From: Vicinamibacterales bacterium
GTDB lineage: Bacteria > Acidobacteriota > Vicinamibacteria > Vicinamibacterales > 2-12-FULL-66-21
Direction of reading: 5' to 3'
DNA length: 64,000 nucleotides
NCBI GenBank assembly: GCA_035699745.1
Contig: DASSPH010000070.1
Span: forward strand, 1-64,000
Under the pieces are notes generated by a model. That model had not been told where the DNA came from. It saw only the letters and a program-made list of their open reading frames with translations, and ran no database searches. The position numbers and the translations under genes were made by a program. Of the stretch, positions 7,718 to 14,865 are shown one piece after another (positions within the stretch are counted from its first letter, which is position 1; every line of letters starts with the position of its first letter).

Positions 7718-9391
7718 ATGCGTATTGCCGCGATCGACATCGGCACCAACTCGATCCATATGATCGTGGTGCAAGTCCGGGCCGACCTCTCCTTCGAAGT
7801 TGTTGATAGAGAAAAGGAAATGGTTCGCCTGGGGGCCGGCGGCCTGGACGGCCGCAGCCTGACCCCCACCGCCGCCACCGCCGCGCTCCAGACCCTGACC
7901 AAGTTTCGCCGGCTGGCCGATTCGCACAAGGTGGACGAAATCGTGGCAGCCGCCACCTCCGCCATCCGCGAGGCCGACAACGGTGGGGATTTCATTGCCG
8001 AGGTTGCGCAAAAAACCGGCATCCAGGTCCGGGTCATTTCCGGCAGCGAAGAGGCCCGCCTCATCCACATGGCGGCGGTCTATGGCGTCCAGCTCGGCGG
8101 CAGCCCCGCGGTGGTCATCGACATCGGCGGCGGCAGCATCGAGGTCACGCTCGGCACCGGATCGCACCTCTCGCATGCGCGCAGCTTCAAGCTCGGGGTC
8201 ATCCGGCTGACGGAGCGGTTCGTCCGCACCGACCCGCTGGCGGATCGGGACGAGCGGCGCATGGTCAAGCACATCAACCGCGAGCTCGGCGACTACCTCG
8301 ACACCATTGCCGAGAAGCGCTTCGACCGCGTGATCGGCACCTCGGGAACGATTCTCAGCCTCGGGGCGCTGGCGCTCAGCGAAAGCGGCGTCGTCCGCGA
8401 CGATGCGCTGCGGAACCGGCGGGTGCCGGCCAAGGCGATCCGCAGGCTCAGAAAACGGCTGAGCGGCGCGGATCTTGAAGCCCGGCTGCATATGGACGGG
8501 CTCGACCCACGCCGCGCCGACATCGCCGTGGCCGGATCGATTCTGCTGGACTGCGTGCTCCGCCGGCTCGGCGCGGACGACATCACGCTGTGCGACCTCG
8601 CGCTCCGCGAAGGGCTCGTGCTCGATTACATCAACCGCAACACCGCGACGATCCGCAAGATCGAACGCTACCCGGACGTCCGGCGGCGGAGCGTGATCGA
8701 GCTCGGCGAGCGCTGCGGCTACGTCCCCGCGCACGCGCGGCACGTGTCGCAGCTGGCGCTGTCGATCTTCGACCAGACCCGCGCCGTCCACAAGCTGGGC
8801 GACCGCGAGCGCGAGTGGCTCGAGTACGGCGCGCTGCTCCACGACGCCGGGGTCCACATCAGTTACGAACGTCACCACCGCCACTCGTATTACCTGATCA
8901 AGAACGGCGAGCTGCGGGGCTTCGATCCGCAGGAGATCGAGATCATCGCGCTGCTGGCCCGCTACCACCGGCAGGCGACGCCCAAGAAGGGGCACGAAGG
9001 GTACGGGACACTGAAGGGGAGCCTGCGCCGCACCGTGCGGACGCTGGCGGCGATGCTCCGTCTGGCCGAGGGGCTCGACCGGAGCCATGCGCAGGTGATC
9101 ACCGCTCTCGACGTCGTGCCGAAGGGGGACGCCTACGTCATCCGCCTGCGCGCCGCGGGGGACGCCGAACTGGAGTTGTGGGCGGCCAGCCGGCACGGCC
9201 AGCCGCTGCAGAAGATGCTTCGCCGGCCGCTGCAGTTCGAGGTCTCGGGACGCCGCGTCAAGAAGGAACGCGCATCACATGCTGAACAACCTCACCACGC
9301 CGCACGAGTATCCGGGAAAGCTGTTCGTCGTGGAGGGCATCGACGGCTCCGGAAAAACGACGCAGCTCGCGCTGCTGGCAAAGTGGCTTAA
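7718..9391 (+). CDS. ppx: Exopolyphosphatase / pppGpp phosphohydrolase (Ppx/GppA family) with C-terminal HD-like domain
   Basis: The 557-residue protein starts with the ASKHA signature AAIDIGTNSIHMIV, followed by the second phosphate-binding loop VVIDIGGGSIEV and the GTSGTILS segment. These form the two ribonuclease-H-like lobes of Ppx/GppA (about 1-305). The C-terminal half carries an HD-type helical domain (ALLHDAGVHISYERHHRHS; then ALLARYHR and RLAEGLDRSHAQ). It would hydrolyse polyphosphate or pppGpp. The reading frame continues 113 nt into the following kinase gene, giving an Arg/His-rich tail that looks like out-of-frame sequence rather than conserved protein. The true family end is probably near residue 510-520. 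First gene of a run leading to two kinases, pstB and phoU. Confidence 0.92.
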   Translation: MRIAAIDIGTNSIHMIVVQVRADLSFEVVDREKEMVRLGAGGLDGRSLTPTAATAALQTLTKFRRLADSHKVDEIVAAATSAIREADNGGDFIAEVAQKTGIQVRVISGSEEARLIHMAAVYGVQLGGSPAVVIDIGGGSIEVTLGTGSHLSHARSFKLGVIRLTERFVRTDPLADRDERRMVKHINRELGDYLDTIAEKRFDRVIGTSGTILSLGALALSESGVVRDDALRNRRVPAKAIRRLRKRLSGADLEARLHMDGLDPRRADIAVAGSILLDCVLRRLGADDITLCDLALREGLVLDYINRNTATIRKIERYPDVRRRSVIELGERCGYVPAHARHVSQLALSIFDQTRAVHKLGDREREWLEYGALLHDAGVHISYERHHRHSYYLIKNGELRGFDPQEIEIIALLARYHRQATPKKGHEGYGTLKGSLRRTVRTLAAMLRLAEGLDRSHAQVITALDVVPKGDAYVIRLRAAGDAELELWAASRHGQPLQKMLRRPLQFEVSGRRVKKERASHAEQPHHAARVSGKAVRRGGHRRLRKNDAARAAGKVA

Positions 9392-9977
9392 GAACGCGGG
9401 GCATCCCGTCTTCCAGACCGAGTGGAACTCGTCCGCGCTGGTGAAGGCGGCGACCAAGACCGGCAAGAAGAAGAACGCGCTCACGCCGATGACGTTCAGC
9501 CTGCTGCACGCCACCGACTTCGCCGACCGCCTGCTCTACAACATCATTCCGCCGCTCAAGGCGGGGATGATCGTGCTGGCCGATCGCTACACCTACACCG
9601 CCTTCGCGCGCGACACCGCCCGCGGCGTCGATCGCCGGTGGGTGCGGGAGCTGTACAGCTTTGCCGTGAAGCCCGACCTGGCGGTCTATTTCCGCGTCCC
9701 GATCGACGTCTCGCTCGATCGCCTGATGGCGCGCCGGGTGAAGCTGAAGTTCTACGAGGCGGGCATGGACATGGGCTGGAGCTCGCAGCCGCTCGAGAGC
9801 TTCCGCATCTTCCAGGGGAAGGTGCTCGACGAGTACGATCGGCTCGTCGACGAATTCGGCCTCAGCGTGGTCAACGCGTCCGGCAGTATCACCGATCAGC
9901 AGCGCGTGTTCCGGCGGCTGGTCTCGCAGCACCTGGAGATCGAACACCATGACGAGCTCATCGATGAATCTGCCTGA
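9279..9977 (+). CDS. Thymidylate-kinase-like P-loop kinase, first of tandem pair (intact Walker A)
   Basis: The 232-residue protein has the thymidylate-kinase layout: Walker A GIDGSGKTT near residues 19-27, the DR motif in LADRYTYTAFARD, and a conserved continuation RGVDRRWVRELYSF. The LID-like region contains EAGMDMGWSS. The start is ATG 9279, with AAGGA 11 nt upstream; it lies inside the end of the ppx frame (113-nt overlap). A housekeeping dTMP kinase is possible, but the polyphosphate and phosphate context, together with a second divergent copy immediately downstream, makes a specialised nucleotide or phosphate kinase equally plausible. It lacks the motifs expected of PPK2 polyphosphate kinases. 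Confidence 0.82.
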   Translation: MLNNLTTPHEYPGKLFVVEGIDGSGKTTQLALLAKWLKNAGHPVFQTEWNSSALVKAATKTGKKKNALTPMTFSLLHATDFADRLLYNIIPPLKAGMIVLADRYTYTAFARDTARGVDRRWVRELYSFAVKPDLAVYFRVPIDVSLDRLMARRVKLKFYEAGMDMGWSSQPLESFRIFQGKVLDEYDRLVDEFGLSVVNASGSITDQQRVFRRLVSQHLEIEHHDELIDESA

Positions 9978-10722
9978 AGACACCGGCGCGAACGGCGGCG
10001 GCAAGCCCGGGCAGTACTACAGCTACGGCATCCCGTATCTGAACATCTCCAACTACCCGGGCAAGCTGATTGCGGTCGAGGGCACGGACGGCGTCGGCCG
10101 TTCGACGCAGATCACGCTGCTGCGCGAGTGGCTCGAGGTGCAGGGCTACGGGGTGATCGAGACCGGGTGGACCCGCTCGGAGCTGATGTCGCCGACGATC
10201 GATCTCGCGAAGTCGAGCAACACCCTCAACAAGCTCACCTTCGTGCTGCTCTACGCCACCGACTTCGCCGACCGGATGGAGAAGGAGATCATCCCCGCGC
10301 TCAAGGCCGGCTTCATCGTCCTCTCCGATCGCTACATCTTCACCGCACTGGCGCGCGCCGGCGTCCGCGGCGTCGACCGCGCCTGGATTCGCAACTTGTA
10401 CGGCTTCGGCATCGCGCCGCACCTGGTGTTCTACCTGCGCATCGACGAGAAGACCCTGATCCGCCGCGTGCTGCAGTCGCGCGGGATGGATTACTGGGAA
10501 TCGGGCATGGACATGAAGCTCGGCGACGACATCTACGAGAGCTTCCGCGCCTATCAGCGCGCGCTGCTGAAGGAATATGCGTCGATGGCCGACGAGTTCA
10601 ACTTCCGCATTCTGGACGCCCGGCGCAAGGTCGAAGTGATCCAGGACGAGCTGCGCCGCCAGATCGCCGCGTTCCTGGCCGAATCGGAGGCCCCCGCCCC
10701 GCTGCCGGCCCGAGTCGAATAA
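9949..10722 (+). CDS. Thymidylate-kinase-like paralogue with Walker A lysine replaced by arginine
   Basis: This 257-residue protein is clearly homologous to the preceding kinase over its length: PGKLIAVEGTDGVGRSTQ versus PGKLFVVEGIDGSGKTTQ, LSDRYIFTALARAGVRGVDRAWIRNLYGF, and the ESGMDM segment. The invariant P-loop Lys is Arg here (codon CGT at 10109-10111), which in most P-loop kinases removes activity. It also has an extra N-terminal tail of about 30 residues containing GQYYSYGIPYLNISNYPG. The gene overlaps the first kinase by 29 nt (a start at 9964 is also possible), so the two are likely made in equal amounts. A non-catalytic or regulatory partner of the first kinase is the simplest idea; it is inference. 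Confidence 0.85.
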   Translation: MTSSSMNLPEDTGANGGGKPGQYYSYGIPYLNISNYPGKLIAVEGTDGVGRSTQITLLREWLEVQGYGVIETGWTRSELMSPTIDLAKSSNTLNKLTFVLLYATDFADRMEKEIIPALKAGFIVLSDRYIFTALARAGVRGVDRAWIRNLYGFGIAPHLVFYLRIDEKTLIRRVLQSRGMDYWESGMDMKLGDDIYESFRAYQRALLKEYASMADEFNFRILDARRKVEVIQDELRRQIAAFLAESEAPAPLPARVE

Positions 10723-10727
10723 AGGAT

Positions 10728-10764
10728 CGACCCTCGACCCTCGACCCTCGACCCTCGACCCTCG
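10728..10764. repeat. Five exact CGACCCT heptads
   Basis: Starting at 10728 the unit CGACCCT is repeated five times without change and then runs into CGT. The array starts five bases after the second kinase gene ends and lies just upstream of pstB. Unlike the other arrays, it has no opposing arm, so it is not obviously a hairpin. It could affect read-through between the kinase genes and pstB, or be a variable-copy tract. Confidence 0.95.
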
Positions 10765-10781
10765 TTACACAGACGTTACAC
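10764..10781 (+). promoter_or_regulatory. Candidate Pho-box-like direct repeat before pstB
   Basis: GTTACAC occurs at 10764-10770 and again at 10775-10781, an exact 11-bp period. PhoB- and PhoP-type regulators bind direct repeats with this helical spacing upstream of pst genes, although the E. coli half-site (CTGTCAT) differs. A -10-like TAGCAT at 10812-10817 lies 6 nt before the pstB ATG. The spacing from the repeat to that hexamer is longer than in E. coli pho promoters, so this remains a candidate. Confidence 0.45.
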
Positions 10782-10823
10782 CGCAGAAACGGCCGCGAAA
10801 CCGCCGCCCGGTAGCATCGGCCC

Positions 10824-11648
10824 ATGGCTTCCCTGGCCTCGGTGCTGCAGTCGAGACCCGCCCCGCCCGCGGCGCGGCCGGCGGCCGATCGCGCGTGCAA
10901 GATCGCGGTCCGCGGTCTGAATTTCTATTACGGACCCAAGCGCGCGCTCGAAGACATCTCGATCGAGATCCCGGAGCACGTCGTCACCGCGTTCATCGGT
11001 CCGTCCGGGTGCGGCAAGAGCACGTTCCTCCGGACGCTGAACCGGATGAACGACATCATCCCGGGCACGCGGGTCGAGGGAGAGATCCGGATCGACGGGC
11101 GCGACATCTACAAGGGGCAGACCGATCTCGTGTCGCTGCGGCGCCGTGTCGGCATGGTGTTCCAGAAGTCGAATCCCTTCCCGAAATCGATCTTCGACAA
11201 CATCGCCTACGGCATCCGGATCAACGGGCTGGCGGACAGCCGCGCCGCGCTGCGCGACCGCGTCGAAGAGAGCCTGCGCCAGGCGGCAATCTGGGATGAG
11301 GTGAAGGATCGGCTGCACGAGTCGGCGATGGCGCTGTCGGGCGGACAGCAGCAGCGCCTGTGCATCGCCCGGGCGCTGGCGGTCAGACCGGACGTGCTGC
11401 TGATGGACGAGCCGGCGTCGGCGCTGGACCCGATCGCCACGCAGCGCATCGAGGAGCTGATCTACCAGCTGAAGGCGCAGTACACGATCGTCATCGTGAC
11501 GCACAACATGCAGCAGGCGGCGCGGGTCTCCGACCTCACCGCCTTCTTCTGGCTGGGACGCCTGATCGAGACCGGTCCGACCGATCGCATCTTCACCAAC
11601 CCGGCGGAGAAGCTCACCGAGGACTACGTCACCGGGCGGTTCGGATGA
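10824..11648 (+). CDS. pstB: Phosphate ABC transporter ATP-binding protein PstB
   Basis: The 274-residue protein has all ABC ATPase motifs: Walker [10 protein letters not shown] at residues 59-67, a Q-loop in [16 protein letters not shown] (the NPFP-S form typical of PstB), signature LSGGQQQRL, Walker [14 protein letters not shown] and the switch His in IVTHNM. An N-terminal Pro/Ala-rich extension of about 25 residues is non-conserved. It would power high-affinity phosphate import by PstSCA. The pstS, pstC and pstA genes are not in this window; only phoU follows, overlapping by ATGA. PstB and PhoU may therefore work with permease subunits encoded elsewhere, or mainly in signalling to a PhoR-type kinase. 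Confidence 0.96.
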   Translation: MASLASVLQSRPAPPAARPAADRACKIAVRGLNFYYGPKRALEDISIEIPEHVVTAFIGPSGCGKSTFLRTLNRMNDIIPGTRVEGEIRIDGRDIYKGQTDLVSLRRRVGMVFQKSNPFPKSIFDNIAYGIRINGLADSRAALRDRVEESLRQAAIWDEVKDRLHESAMALSGGQQQRLCIARALAVRPDVLLMDEPASALDPIATQRIEELIYQLKAQYTIVIVTHNMQQAARVSDLTAFFWLGRLIETGPTDRIFTNPAEKLTEDYVTGRFG

Positions 11649-12307
11649 ACCAGGTCCCCCACTTCCAGGAGGAGCTGGATCAGCTCAAGGCGCGGCTGCT
11701 CGAGATGGGCGGCCTCGCCGAAGAGCGCGTCCGCGCCGCCGTCCGCGCGCTGGTCGAACGCGATCCGGGGCTGGTCGACGCGGTCCTCACCGGCGACGCA
11801 CCGATCAACAGGCTGCACATCGAGATCGACAGCCGCTCGGTCAAGCTGCTCGCGCTGCACCAGCCGATGGCGGTGGATCTGCGCGTCATCCTTTCTGCCG
11901 TCAAGATCAACACCGACCTCGAGCGCGTCGGCGACCTGGCGGTGAACATCGCCGAAGCGGCGGTGCGCTACCTCGCGCATCCGCCCGTCAAGCAGCTGAT
12001 CGACATCCCCCGCATGGCCGACATCGCGCACGGCATGCTGCGGGACGCGCTCGACGCCTTCGTCCGCCGCGACACCGCCCTCGCCCAGCAGGTCCTCGAC
12101 GCCGACGACGCGCTGGATGCGCTGAAGACGCAGGTCTTCCGCGAGCTGCTGACCTTCATGCTGCAGGACCCGGGAACCATCGAGCCCTCACTCGACCTGA
12201 TCCTGGTGTCCCGCCACCTCGAGCGCATCGGCGACCATGCCACCAACATCGCCGAGGACGTCATTTTCATGGTCTCCGCCCGGGACGTCCGACACCACGC
12301 CCAGTGA
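11645..12307 (+). CDS. phoU: Phosphate signalling/transport regulator PhoU
   Basis: The 220-residue all-helical protein has the two PhoU repeats, each with the metal-binding E/D-x3-D signature: [18 protein letters not shown] (about residues 90-107) and [20 protein letters not shown] near the end. PhoU binds PstB and the PhoR-type sensor and restrains phosphate uptake when phosphate is plentiful. The ATG at 11645 overlaps the pstB stop codon (ATGA), indicating translational coupling. The gene ends directly at the first unit of an octad repeat, which may act as the operon terminator. Confidence 0.96.
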   Translation: MNQVPHFQEELDQLKARLLEMGGLAEERVRAAVRALVERDPGLVDAVLTGDAPINRLHIEIDSRSVKLLALHQPMAVDLRVILSAVKINTDLERVGDLAVNIAEAAVRYLAHPPVKQLIDIPRMADIAHGMLRDALDAFVRRDTALAQQVLDADDALDALKTQVFRELLTFMLQDPGTIEPSLDLILVSRHLERIGDHATNIAEDVIFMVSARDVRHHAQ

Positions 12308-12420
12308 ATTTGGAAATGTGCGAATTTGGGAATGTGGAAATCTGACGTCCTCTAAAGCGGGGCCGCCAGGCCGCGCCGGCCAGATTTCCAGATTTCCAAA
12401 TTTCCAAATTTCCAAACTAC
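12306..12420. repeat. Octad repeat hairpin (GAATTTGG arm and CAGATTTC arm)
   Basis: The left arm begins inside the phoU stop codon and runs in 8-bp units at 12306, 12314, 12322, 12330 and 12338 (GAATTTGG and close variants). After a GC-rich centre of about 35 bp, the right arm has CAGATTTC twice, CAAATTTC twice and a final CAAACTAC unit (12381-12420). The two arms are complementary over most of their length, so RNA from either strand could form a long stem. A/T content is far above that of the surrounding genes. The same element type recurs at 58029-58124. Confidence 0.93.
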
Positions 12421-12431
12421 AATTGGGGGGT

Positions 12432-12632
12432 TTGGGCACCTCCGAAGACGCGCGGTGCGTCTACTGCCGGACCAAGCCGGTCGACCCGGCGTGGCGTCCG
12501 TTCTGCAGCGAACGCTGCAGGATGGCGGACCTCGGACGGTGGCTCGGCGAGGAATACCGTGTTCCTGTCGAGCGGCGCGACGCTCCGCCAGACCCGCCGG
12601 GCCCGCCGGACGCCGATCCGCGGGACGGGTAG
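12432..12632 (+). CDS. yacG: YacG-like zinc-binding protein (putative DNA gyrase inhibitor)
   Basis: This small protein of about 66 residues carries two Cys pairs, CVYC and CSERC, in the YacG arrangement, followed by the diagnostic RMADLGRWLGEEYRVP segment and a Pro/Asp tail. YacG binds one zinc through four cysteines and inhibits DNA gyrase in E. coli. There is no ATG; the candidate starts are TTG at 12432, with a G-run just upstream, and TTG at 12423. Both lie at the edge of the octad repeat. It precedes citrate synthase by 25 bp. Confidence 0.82.
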   Translation: MGTSEDARCVYCRTKPVDPAWRPFCSERCRMADLGRWLGEEYRVPVERRDAPPDPPGPPDADPRDG

Positions 12633-12657
12633 CGTCGGCGCCGGCGAGCGAGACGAC

Positions 12658-13950
12658 ATGGCTGACACTCTCACGATTACCGACAACCGCACCGGCAAGA
12701 CCTACCAGGTGCCGATTCAGGACGGCACCATCAAGGCCACCGACCTGCGCCAGATCAAGGTGACCCAAGACGAGTTCGGCCTGATGACGTACGACCCGGC
12801 GTTCATGAACACCGCGGCCTGCAAGAGCCGCATCACGTTCATCGACGGCGACAAGGGGGTGCTCCTCTACCGCGGCTACCCCATCGAGCAGCTCGCGGAA
12901 CAGAGCGACTTCCTCGAAGTGGCGTGGCTCATCCTGTTCGGCGAGCTGCCGACCGAGAAGCAGTACCAGGAATGGACGCGGCAGGTCACCCTGCACACGA
13001 TGCTCCACACCAATCTCTCGAAGCTGATGGAGGGGTTCCGGCACGATGCCCATCCGATGGGCATGTTCATCAGCACGGTCGGGGCGCTGTCGACGTTCTA
13101 TCCCGACGCCAAGGACATCTTCTCGCAGGAGTCGCGGCGCCTGCAGACGATCCGGCTGATCGCCAAGGTGCCGAGCATCGCCGCCTACGCCTACCGCCAC
13201 TCGATCGGCCGCCCGTTCAATCTGCCGGACAACGACCTGACCTACGCCGGCAACTTTCTCAGCATGCTGTTCCGGATGACGGAGCTGAAGTACAAGCCCA
13301 ATCCGGTGCTCGAGCGCGCCCTCGAGGTGCTGTTCATCCTGCACGCCGATCACGAGCAGAACTGCAGCACCAGCACGATGCGCGCGATCGGCAGCTCGCA
13401 CGCGGATCCGTACTCGGCGCTCGCCGGCGCCGCCGCGGCGCTCTACGGTCCGCTGCACGGCGGCGCGAACGAAGCGGTGCTGCGGATGCTGCACGACATC
13501 GGATCGATCAACAACGTCCCGGGCTTCATCAAGCGGGTCAAGGGGGGCGAAGGGCGGCTGATGGGCTTCGGCCACCGGGTGTATAAGTCCTACGACCCGC
13601 GCGCCAAGATCATCAAGCGGATGGCGGACCTGGTGTTCGACGTCACCGGCAAGAACCCGCTGCTCGAGATGGCGCTGGAACTCGAGCGCATCGCGCTCGA
13701 GGACGAGTACTTCGTCTCGCGCAAGCTCTATCCGAACGTCGACTTCTACTCCGGCCTCATCTATCAGGCCATGGGCTTCCCCGTCGACATGTTCCCCGTC
13801 CTGTTCGCGATTCCGCGGACCGCCGGCTGGATCGCACAGTGGGAAGAGATGCTCAACGATCCGGACCAGAAGATCGCGCGGCCGCGGCAGATCTATCTCG
13901 GGGCGGCGACGCGCGACTATGCCCCCCGGGACCGGCGCCAGCTGGGCTGA
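12658..13950 (+). CDS. gltA: Type II citrate synthase
   Basis: The 430-residue protein matches hexameric bacterial citrate synthases in length and motifs. Catalytic residues are His267 in LHGGANEAV, His306 in GFGHRVYK and Asp362 in NVDFYSGLIY; the family signature around 300-315 is intact. It condenses oxaloacetate with acetyl-CoA in the cytoplasmic TCA cycle. The N-terminal region has the beta-rich extension of type II enzymes (about 1-45). The ATG at 12658 is chosen because it begins the conserved extension; a start at 12559 would overlap yacG. The downstream M28-type gene follows after 15 bp. Confidence 0.97.
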   Translation: MADTLTITDNRTGKTYQVPIQDGTIKATDLRQIKVTQDEFGLMTYDPAFMNTAACKSRITFIDGDKGVLLYRGYPIEQLAEQSDFLEVAWLILFGELPTEKQYQEWTRQVTLHTMLHTNLSKLMEGFRHDAHPMGMFISTVGALSTFYPDAKDIFSQESRRLQTIRLIAKVPSIAAYAYRHSIGRPFNLPDNDLTYAGNFLSMLFRMTELKYKPNPVLERALEVLFILHADHEQNCSTSTMRAIGSSHADPYSALAGAAAALYGPLHGGANEAVLRMLHDIGSINNVPGFIKRVKGGEGRLMGFGHRVYKSYDPRAKIIKRMADLVFDVTGKNPLLEMALELERIALEDEYFVSRKLYPNVDFYSGLIYQAMGFPVDMFPVLFAIPRTAGWIAQWEEMLNDPDQKIARPRQIYLGAATRDYAPRDRRQLG

Positions 13951-13965
13951 CCTGCGAAGGGGATC

Positions 13966-14859
13966 ATGAAGATCGCCGTGGCTGCCCTCATCGGCGTTCT
14001 GGCGTGTGCGACCCAGGCGCCGCCGCCGGCGGCGCCGAAGTTCGATGGCACGCGCGCCTTTGCCGATCTGACCCGCCTGGTCCAGATCGGGCCGCGGCCG
14101 GCCGGCTCACCCGCGCTCGACCGCGCGCGCGACTACATCCGCAAGGAACTGAAAGCGGCCGGTCTCACCGTCGAGGACCAGCCGTTCGAGGCGCGGACTC
14201 CGCTCGGCGCGGTGCGCATGGTGAACCTGCGCGCCACGCTGCCCGGCGCCGCCGCCGATCGCGGCCGCATCGTGATCGGCGGCCACTACGACACCAAGCT
14301 CGAGAAGACCTTCCGGTTCGTGGGCGCCAGCGACGGCGCGTCGAGCGCCGCGTTCCTGCTCGAGATCGCCCGCGCCTTGAAGGGCCGGTCCAACCCGCTG
14401 CCCATCGAGCTGCTCTTCCTCGACGGCGAAGAGGCCGTCGTCGACTGGCACCACCCGAGCCGCACCGATCACACCTACGGCTCGCGCTACTACGTCGAGC
14501 AGTTGAAGCAGGCCGATGCGGTGAAGGACGTCCGCGCGTTCATCCTCGTCGACATGATCGGCGACAGGGATCTCGGCATCCGTCGCGAGCAGCATTCGAC
14601 CGGCTGGCTGAAGGACATCATCTGGGAGACCGCCGCCGGTCTCGGACGCGCCGAGTTCATCGCCGAAGAAACCGCGATCGAGGACGATCACCTGGAGTTC
14701 CTTGCCGCCGGAATCGATTCGGTCGACATCATCGATCTCGACGACGCGGAGTGGCACACCGCGGCGGATTCGATGGACAACGTCTCCCCCCGCAGCCTGC
14801 AGGTCGTGGGCGACGTCCTGCTCGCCGCGCTGCCGCGGATCGAACAGCGGTTGAAATAG
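13966..14859 (+). CDS. M28-family glutaminyl-peptide cyclotransferase-like protein, exported
   Basis: The 297-residue protein starts with a short hydrophobic segment ending ...GVLACATQA, consistent with a signal or lipoprotein peptide. The M28 zinc-site order follows: GGHYDT, GASDGASS, LFLDGEEAV (general-base Glu pair), the second metal region VDMIGD, and the final His in EWHTAADSMDN. Two details favour glutaminyl cyclase over aminopeptidase: the TYGSRYYVEQL segment after DGEEA, and the IEDDHLEFLAAGI loop, which matches the IxDDHxPFLxxG of glutaminyl cyclases. It would convert N-terminal Gln of exported proteins to pyroglutamate. It is convergent with kup. Confidence 0.8.
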   Translation: MKIAVAALIGVLACATQAPPPAAPKFDGTRAFADLTRLVQIGPRPAGSPALDRARDYIRKELKAAGLTVEDQPFEARTPLGAVRMVNLRATLPGAAADRGRIVIGGHYDTKLEKTFRFVGASDGASSAAFLLEIARALKGRSNPLPIELLFLDGEEAVVDWHHPSRTDHTYGSRYYVEQLKQADAVKDVRAFILVDMIGDRDLGIRREQHSTGWLKDIIWETAAGLGRAEFIAEETAIEDDHLEFLAAGIDSVDIIDLDDAEWHTAADSMDNVSPRSLQVVGDVLLAALPRIEQRLK

Positions 14860-14865
14860 GCCCGC

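Noticed and set aside
5124-7763. An 879-codon forward frame across DUF155, sixA and CHAD
   Set aside because: It lies antisense to three recognisable genes and its product has no motifs. High GC creates long stop-free antisense frames throughout this window.
9279-10722. PPK2-type polyphosphate kinases
   Set aside because: PPK2 also has a thymidylate-kinase-like fold and the context fits, but the DRYTYTAFARD / DRYIFTALARA segments are of the thymidylate-kinase kind and the PPK2 lid and substrate motifs are not visible.
10728-10764. Intrinsic terminator between the second kinase and pstB
   Set aside because: The repeat is direct, with no inverted partner and no following T-run, so it cannot form a standard terminator hairpin.
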